The notes under the pieces were generated by a model. That model did not search any database, was not told the origin of the DNA, and worked only from the letters and a program-made list of their open reading frames with translations. Shown piece after piece: positions 59,371 to 64,000 of a DNA stretch of 64,000 nucleotides. The DNA is from Cognatiluteimonas telluris (GTDB lineage: Bacteria > Pseudomonadota > Gammaproteobacteria > Xanthomonadales > Xanthomonadaceae), in contig NZ_JAANOY010000002.1 of the NCBI RefSeq assembly GCF_011320095.1, positions 264,968-328,967 of the forward strand, read 5' to 3'. A program made the translations under genes and the position numbers. Every line of letters starts with the position of its first letter. Within the stretch, counting starts at the first letter, position 1.

Positions 59371-59667
59371 TCATCCGGCGCTGCGTTCGGCCGGCGTGTG
59401 CGCGCGGATCGCGAGCGCATGGATGTCGGTCGCCATCATCCCGCCGAGCGCCGCATAGACCGCGCGATGGCGGGCCAGCGGTGGCTGGCCGGCGAAGGCT
59501 TCGCTGACGATGTCGATGGTGAAATGCCCGAGACCATCGCGGGCACCGGCATGGCCGATGTGGCGATGGCTGTCGTCGACCACGTCCAGCGACGCCGGCG
59601 CGAACGCCGCTTCGAGCAGTCCACGCATGCGCAGCACGCGCTCGGCGTTGGCGGCAGGCACGCTCAC
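59371..59667 (-). CDS. BolA family protein
   Basis: 98 residues. The BolA signature is clear: DDSHRHIGHAGARDGLGHF followed by VSEAFAGQPPLARHRAVYAAL. BolA proteins bind monothiol glutaredoxins and [2Fe-2S] clusters and influence stress physiology. I place the start at a GTG (VSVPAANAERVLRMRG) just after the YciI-like gene stop; the GTGAGCGTGCC sequence is repeated in tandem there, and an internal ATG at the VLRM position is the alternative. Confidence 0.85.
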   Translation of the reverse strand: MSVPAANAERVLRMRGLLEAAFAPASLDVVDDSHRHIGHAGARDGLGHFTIDIVSEAFAGQPPLARHRAVYAALGGMMATDIHALAIRAHTPAERSAG

Positions 59668-59677
59668 GGCGGCACGC

Positions 59678-59977
59678 TCACGGCAGCACGCGCACGAACG
59701 GCCGCACGTCGACGCGCCGGTACACGCCCGCCTCGATGTAGGGATCCGCATCGGCCCAGACCCGGGCCTCGGCCAGCGACGCGAACTCGGCGATCACGAT
59801 GCTGCCGCTGAAGCCGGCCGGACCCGGGTCCTCGGCGTCGATGGTCGGACAGGGGCCGGCCAGCAGCAGCCGCCCGGCATCGCGCAGCGCCACCAGCCGC
59901 GCCAGGTGAGCGGCGCGCGCCCCGCGGCGCTGGGCCAGGACATCGTCGCCGTCGAAGCCTTCGATCGCATACCACAT
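59678..59977 (-). CDS. YciI family protein
   Basis: 99 residues with the YciI layout: MWYAIEGFDG start, HLARLVALRDAGRLLLAGP in the middle with the conserved His, and SIVIAEFASLAEARVWADADPYIEAGVY near the end with the Asp-Pro pair. The fold is ferredoxin-like; function is mostly unknown, sometimes dehalogenase-like or EthD-like. The start at 59977 has GAGG about 9 bases upstream. It lies 10 bases before bolA, forming a two-gene unit. Confidence 0.87.
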   Translation of the reverse strand: MWYAIEGFDGDDVLAQRRGARAAHLARLVALRDAGRLLLAGPCPTIDAEDPGPAGFSGSIVIAEFASLAEARVWADADPYIEAGVYRRVDVRPFVRVLP

Positions 59978-60382
59978 GGACGACTGCCTCAATCAGGGGC
60001 AGGGATTGTAGCGTCGACGCAGGCGCCGCCCGCCGCAAGGCCGGTCCGTTCAGCCCCCGCTGGACAACCCATGCGCGCTGCCCGTACCCTTGGCTCCATT
60101 GCTCGAAGCCGGCCGCAGCGGCCATGCTTCCCACCGCAACGCTCCGGCCGGTCCGCCGTCGGACGTATCCGCTGCCAGCACCGGCGACAGGCCCCTGCAT
60201 ACCTTTCAAGCTGTCCGCCGCCGCATGCGGCGCACGTCGTGCATGGATCAGGACGCCACGCGACGAGTCGGAATCGCGGTATCGCCGCAGGATTGCATGT
60301 GAGACCACGGCCACGCCCACCCGCGTGCGCTCCCAGCGCCATCGCCTGGCCTTCGGCCAACCCGTTCCACGACCACTGACGC
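59978..60382. other. Divergent intergenic region between the YciI-like gene and scpA
   Basis: No gene supported on either strand; open frames that cross it have no family-like sequence. It contains TACAAT on the minus strand (60010-60005), a possible -10 for the YciI-like gene, and a GCCGCATGCGGC palindrome near 60223-60234. The scpA promoter was not found. Confidence 0.45.
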
Positions 60383-61312
60383 ATGACAGTCGAAACCGCG
60401 CCCGACGCGATCCCGGACCAGAGCAACGAAGCCACGCCCCAGCAGGCGCCTCGCCAATGCGAGATGCCGCTGGCGATGGTGCTCGGCCAGCCGGTGCTGC
60501 AGATCCCGCAGGACCTGTACATCCCGCCGGATGCGCTGGAGATCATCCTCGACGCGTTCGAAGGCCCGTTGGACCTGCTGCTGTACCTGATCCGCCGCCA
60601 GAACCTGGACATCCTCGACATCCCGGTCGCCGAGATCACGCGCCAGTACGTCGACTACATCCAGGCGATGCACACGATGCGCTTCGAACTGGCGGCCGAA
60701 TACCTCGTGATGGCCGCGATCCTGGCCGAGATCAAGTCGCGGATGCTGCTGCCGCGCGCGACCCTGGACGAGGGCGAGGAAGGCGACCCGCGCGCGGAGC
60801 TGGTGCGCCGGTTGCAGGAGTACGAGCGCTTCAAGCAGGCCGCCGAGGATATCGACGCTCTGCCCCGCCAGGATCGCGATACCACCCCGGCAAGCGCGTT
60901 CGTCCCGGATCGCGCGTCGGTCAAGCTGCCGCCACCGGTGGACCTGCGCGAGATGCTGCTGGCGCTGCACGACGTGCTCAAGCGCGCCGAGCTGTACACG
61001 CAGCATGCGATCAAGCGTGACGCGCTGAGCGTGCGCCAGCGCATGGGCGAGCTGCTGACGCGGCTGGAGGACGGCGCGTTCCATCGCTTCGAGTCGTTGT
61101 TCGAAGTGCGCGAGGGCCGGCTGGGCGTCGTGGTCACCTTCCTGGCGATGCTGGAACTGGCCAAGGAACACCTGCTGGACATCGTCCAGGAAGTGCCGCT
61201 GGCGCCGATCTACGTCAAGTCGCTGGCGGTGGGCGAAGGCCATCCGGCGGCGTTGGAGCTGTCGAGCGAATTCGATGAAGAGCCGGAGGCGGCGAACGAT
61301 CCGCGGCGGTGA
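60383..61312 (+). CDS. scpA: Segregation and condensation protein A
   Basis: 309 residues. The kleisin of the SMC complex: the N-terminal segment ILDAFEGPLDLLLYLIRRQNLDI is the family hallmark, RMLLPRATLDEGEE lies before the linker, and the C-terminal winged helix contains FEVREGRLGVVVTFLAMLELAKEHL. The first 45 residues are a polar extension. It bridges the SMC heads with ScpB. It is followed by scpB and rluB, the usual gammaproteobacterial order, but with two inverted-repeat elements between scpA and scpB. Confidence 0.94.
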   Translation: MTVETAPDAIPDQSNEATPQQAPRQCEMPLAMVLGQPVLQIPQDLYIPPDALEIILDAFEGPLDLLLYLIRRQNLDILDIPVAEITRQYVDYIQAMHTMRFELAAEYLVMAAILAEIKSRMLLPRATLDEGEEGDPRAELVRRLQEYERFKQAAEDIDALPRQDRDTTPASAFVPDRASVKLPPPVDLREMLLALHDVLKRAELYTQHAIKRDALSVRQRMGELLTRLEDGAFHRFESLFEVREGRLGVVVTFLAMLELAKEHLLDIVQEVPLAPIYVKSLAVGEGHPAALELSSEFDEEPEAANDPRR

Positions 61313-61318
61313 ACCTGT

Positions 61319-61380
61319 CGAACGCCCATCCGCAAAGGCGGGGCTTCACCGGCGAATGCCTGGCCATCCATGGGCGTTCG
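61319..61380. repeat. Inverted repeat just after scpA
   Basis: CGAACGCCCAT (61319-61329) and its exact complement (61370-61380) enclose 40 bases. It begins 7 bases after the scpA stop. It may be a hairpin in the scpA-scpB mRNA or the remains of a small mobile repeat. Confidence 0.6.
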
Positions 61381-61397
61381 TCCGCCACCGTCCGACC

Positions 61398-61466
61398 GGC
61401 CGTCATCACCTGCAACAACGCAATCCACGACGTCCCGGGATTCCCGCCCGCGCGGGAATGACGGCC
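61398..61466. repeat. Second copy of the GGGAATGACG-type intergenic element
   Basis: GGCCGTCAT (61398-61406) and its exact complement (61458-61466) bound 69 bases. The right half contains GATTCCCGCCCGCGCGGGAA-TGACG, closely matching the right half of the element at 28541-28624. It ends just before a good ribosome-binding site for scpB. Confidence 0.7.
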
Positions 61467-61513
61467 AAGGAGACGGGCCAGTGACGTGGCCCAAACAGAG
61501 TCCGAAAAAAACG

Positions 61514-62398
61514 ATGGATCAAACCCTCATTACCCGAATCGTCGAGGCCGCCCTGCTCGCGGCCAACCAGCCGCTGACGCTGGCGCAGCTGCGCGGGCTG
61601 TTCTCGCTGGACGATCCCGCCCCCGACGGCAGCGTCGAGCTGGCGCTGGAAACGCTGCAGGCCGGCTGCGCGGATCGCGGCGTCGAGCTGGTCGAACTCG
61701 CGTCGGGCTTCCGTTACCAGGTCCAGGCCGACGTGCACCCGTGGGTGGCGCGCCTGTGGAGCGAGCGGCAGACGCGCTACACCCGCGCGACGCTGGAGAC
61801 GCTGGCGCTGATCGCCTATCGCCAGCCGATCACCCGCGGCGAGATCGAACAGGTGCGCGGCGTGGCGGTCAACAGCAACATCATCAAGGCGCTGGAAGAG
61901 CGCGAATGGATCCGCGTCGTCGGCCATCGCGACGTGCCCGGCAAGCCGGAGCTCCTGGCGACGACGAAAGCCTTCCTCGATTACTTCGGCCTCAAGCGGC
62001 TGGACGACCTGCCGCCGCTGTCCGAACTCAAGGACATCGGCGAGCTCGAGCCGCAACTGCAGTTCGATGGCGCCGATGCGTCCAGCGGCATGGCGGTGGG
62101 CGACCTGGCCAGCGCGGGTGCCGGCGGCGAGGCGGACGGTGCCGACGCAGACGCCGGATCGGATGACGTGGATGCCGGAGGTTTCGAAGACCCCGGATCC
62201 GAAAGCACGGATCCCGAACACGCTTCCACCGAGTCGCCAAACCACGACGAAGTCGGCGACGACGCAACCAGCGACGCGGGCGACGACGTCCACACCGACA
62301 TCCCTTCCACCGAAGACGAATCGCCAGCCCACTGGCAAGACGAATCCAATGACACCGCCCTCGCCGAAGACGGCGACAGCGACCGGAGCAATGCATGA
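61514..62398 (+). CDS. scpB: Segregation and condensation protein B
   Basis: 294 residues from this ATG. Two winged helices occupy about 1-175 (ITRIVEAALLAANQPLTLAQ; TLETLALIAYRQPITRGEIEQ; IRVVGHRDVPGKPELLATT), as in ScpB, which dimerises and binds ScpA. The C-terminal 100 residues are an acidic, Asp/Ser/Glu-rich low-complexity tail that has no counterpart in the short E. coli-type proteins I know. The start is uncertain: a GTG at 61481 has AAGGAG 8 bases upstream and would add 11 residues, whereas the family sequence starts at 61514. The stop overlaps the rluB ATG. Confidence 0.92.
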   Translation: MDQTLITRIVEAALLAANQPLTLAQLRGLFSLDDPAPDGSVELALETLQAGCADRGVELVELASGFRYQVQADVHPWVARLWSERQTRYTRATLETLALIAYRQPITRGEIEQVRGVAVNSNIIKALEEREWIRVVGHRDVPGKPELLATTKAFLDYFGLKRLDDLPPLSELKDIGELEPQLQFDGADASSGMAVGDLASAGAGGEADGADADAGSDDVDAGGFEDPGSESTDPEHASTESPNHDEVGDDATSDAGDDVHTDIPSTEDESPAHWQDESNDTALAEDGDSDRSNA

Positions 62399-64000
62399 CT
62401 GAGAAACCACGTCGCCCGCTGACCCTCAAGCGCGACAGCGACGCCACCCCCGAAGTCCCCCGCCTGGAAGAGCGCCTGCACAAGGTGCTTGCGCAGGCGG
62501 GCCTGGGCTCGCGCCGCGCGCTGGAGCAGCGCATCGCCGACGGCCTGGTCAAGGTCAATGGCGAAGTTGCCACCGTGGGCATGAGCGTCAAGGGCGGCGA
62601 CAGGATCGAGATCGACGGGCGCACCTTCGTCGCCAGCGCGCTGACCGAACCCAGCCGCGTGCTGATGTACAACAAGCCCGAAGGCGAAGTCACCACGCGC
62701 GAGGATCCCGAAGGCCGCCCGACCATCTTCGAAGCACTGCCCGCATTGAAGGGCGCGCGCTGGATCGCGATCGGCCGCCTGGACATCAACACCACCGGCC
62801 TGCTGCTGCTCACCACCGATGGCGAGCTGGCCAACGCGATGATGCATCCCTCGCACGAGGTCGAACGCGAATACGTCTGCCGCGTGCGTGCACCCGAGGG
62901 CCAGGACAAGGTGCCCGACAACCTGGTCGACCGCCTGCGCCGCGGCGTGGCGCTGGAGGACGGCCCGGCGAAGTTCGACGACGTCGAACGCATCGGCGGC
63001 ACCGACTCGCACGACTGGTTCCGCGTGCTGCTCAAGGAAGGCCGCAATCGCGAAGTGCGCCGGCTGTGGGAATCGCAGGGCTGCCAGGTCAGCCGCCTCA
63101 AGCGCATCCGCTACGGCCAGGTCGAGCTGCCGCAGCCGCTGCTGCGCGGGCAGTCGCAGGAGCTCGCGGCCGACAAGGTCGAGGCATTGCGCAAGGAATT
63201 GAATCTCGAAGACGGCACGCCGTCGGCACTGACGCTGCAGCCGGTGATCGGCCAGCGCAAGGCGGCCAAGGCGACCGTGCATGTCGGCGGCCAGCATCGT
63301 TCGCACGGCTACGTCGGCGGGCACAGCACCGCGGACGAAGGGCGCGAACTGCGCCGCTTCGACAACGTCCGTGAAGACCGCGGTCGCGGACGCGGCGGCC
63401 CGCGCAAGAACGGCGCGCTCACCGTCAGCGGCGAAGCGGCGGCCAAGCAGGTCAACAAGGCATTCAAGCCCAAAGGTCCGCGCCAGCCGGGGCAGCGCGC
63501 GCCGCGCGGCGACCGCCAGCCGGGCGCCGGGCACGATGCCGGCAATCCGGCCGCGTTCCGCACCTGGTACGTGCCCGAAGGCGTCGAGACCGGCCCGTCC
63601 GGCCATCGCAATCCCGACGGCGCACGCGGCCCACGCAAGCCCTATGGCAACAAGCCGGCCGGTGCCGGACGCCCGCCCGGTGGACCGCGTCCGGGTCCGC
63701 GCCCGGCCGGTGGCCCCGGTGGCTACCAGGGCCGCGGCGAGCGCGGTCCGGGCGGTTTCGCCAATGGCCCGGGCGAGCGCGGTCCGCGTCGCGAAGGCGG
63801 CTTCAACGAGTCGCGCGGCCCACGCGGTCCAGGCGGCGGCCAGGGCCAGCGTGCGCCGCGTCCGTACGGCCATCCTGGCAACGCGCCGAGCTTCCCCTCC
63901 GACCACGCCAATCCGGGCAGCTTCAATCCGTACGCGGACAAGCCGCGCGCACCGCGACCGGGCAATCGGCCCGGTGGGCCGCGTCCGGCCGGTGGGCCAC
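62395..64000 (+). CDS. rluB: 23S rRNA pseudouridine synthase RluB (3' truncated by window edge)
   Basis: 535 residues are visible and the frame is still open at the window end. An S4 RNA-binding domain (about 23-80) precedes the RsuA/RluB catalytic domain with Asp130 in GRLDINTTGLLLL and the later KEGRNREVRRLWESQG block. RluB makes pseudouridine 2605 in 23S rRNA. From about residue 300 the protein becomes a long Gly/Pro/Arg-rich tail with repeated RGPRG, PGGPRPG and RGERGPGG units, well beyond the 291 residues of E. coli RluB. The ATG overlaps the scpB stop (ATGA). Confidence 0.92.
   Translation, partial: MTEKPRRPLTLKRDSDATPEVPRLEERLHKVLAQAGLGSRRALEQRIADGLVKVNGEVATVGMSVKGGDRIEIDGRTFVASALTEPSRVLMYNKPEGEVTTREDPEGRPTIFEALPALKGARWIAIGRLDINTTGLLLLTTDGELANAMMHPSHEVEREYVCRVRAPEGQDKVPDNLVDRLRRGVALEDGPAKFDDVERIGGTDSHDWFRVLLKEGRNREVRRLWESQGCQVSRLKRIRYGQVELPQPLLRGQSQELAADKVEALRKELNLEDGTPSALTLQPVIGQRKAAKATVHVGGQHRSHGYVGGHSTADEGRELRRFDNVREDRGRGRGGPRKNGALTVSGEAAAKQVNKAFKPKGPRQPGQRAPRGDRQPGAGHDAGNPAAFRTWYVPEGVETGPSGHRNPDGARGPRKPYGNKPAGAGRPPGGPRPGPRPAGGPGGYQGRGERGPGGFANGPGERGPRREGGFNESRGPRGPGGGQGQRAPRPYGHPGNAPSFPSDHANPGSFNPYADKPRAPRPGNRPGGPRPAGGP

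Noticed and set aside
60090..60302. Small open frame of 70 codons between the YciI-like gene and scpA
   Set aside because: No ribosome-binding site, no hydrophobic or conserved-looking segment, composition like non-coding DNA.

Overview
The window is a 64-kb piece of a GC-rich gammaproteobacterial chromosome, most likely Xanthomonadaceae/Lysobacteraceae (Lysobacter, Luteimonas or a close relative). Pointers are methionine synthase split into two adjacent genes behind an ArsR-methyltransferase regulator, a very large NAD-type glutamate dehydrogenase, GyrA with natural Gln83, a RoxA-type ribosomal oxygenase, and SMAG/REP-like intergenic palindromes. The assignment is an inference; no rRNA or tRNA gene is visible. 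Genes are closely packed and I see no insertion sequence, prophage, CRISPR array, integrase or tRNA. Apart from the two edge-truncated genes, no coding region looks broken.

Layout. 1-3.4 kb: 3' part of a glycogen-debranching enzyme, a small coiled-coil protein and a 5'-nucleotidase. 3.5-14 kb (minus strand): NAD kinase coupled to a five-PAS/one-GAF histidine kinase, the giant glutamate dehydrogenase and an acyl-CoA dehydrogenase. 14.3-19.1 kb (plus): SahR-like regulator, metH N-terminal half and metH C-terminal half, an operon with an apparent operator on its promoter. 19.2-23.4 kb (minus): DUF2058, slyX and ugd, then two FKBP-type prolyl isomerases, one with a duplicated N-terminal domain. 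23.5-27.1 kb (plus): a YtrA (GntR)-controlled ABC-transporter operon with a small leading membrane/secreted protein and a trailing DUF2884 lipoprotein. 27.1-31.7 kb: fumC, purB, the L16 hydroxylase roxA and a partner of unknown function. 31.8-37.6 kb: sucA-sucB-lpdA for the 2-oxoglutarate dehydrogenase complex, followed by a run of hairpins. 37.9-41.3 kb: methyltransferase, DUF3147 membrane protein, LOG-family hydrolase, AcuI-like reductase and a single-domain response regulator. 41.4-44.9 kb: a stress group (cbpA, hsp20 with a sigma-32-type promoter, peroxiredoxin, ferritin-like protein, DUF302). 45-57.2 kb (minus): smc, zipA, an SDR, ligA, epmA, mtnA and gyrA, a chromosome-maintenance and division block. 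57.6-59.4 kb: glk-pgl. 59.4-60 kb: bolA and a YciI-like gene. 60.4-64 kb: scpA, scpB and the start of rluB, which runs off the window.

Functionally this is mostly housekeeping: central carbon metabolism, the methionine/SAM cycle, chromosome organisation (SMC with ScpA/ScpB, gyrase, ligase), envelope folding and stress response. The most informative signals are regulatory: a palindrome on the metH operon start, a GGTG-N16-CACC operator on the ytr promoter, the heat-shock promoter of hsp20, and several families of intergenic inverted repeats, one of which overlaps the lpdA stop codon. I found no clear sign of a wholly new multi-gene system; the best candidates for new biology are the ytr operon with its accessory proteins, the nadK-coupled sensor kinase and the duplicated-domain FKBP.
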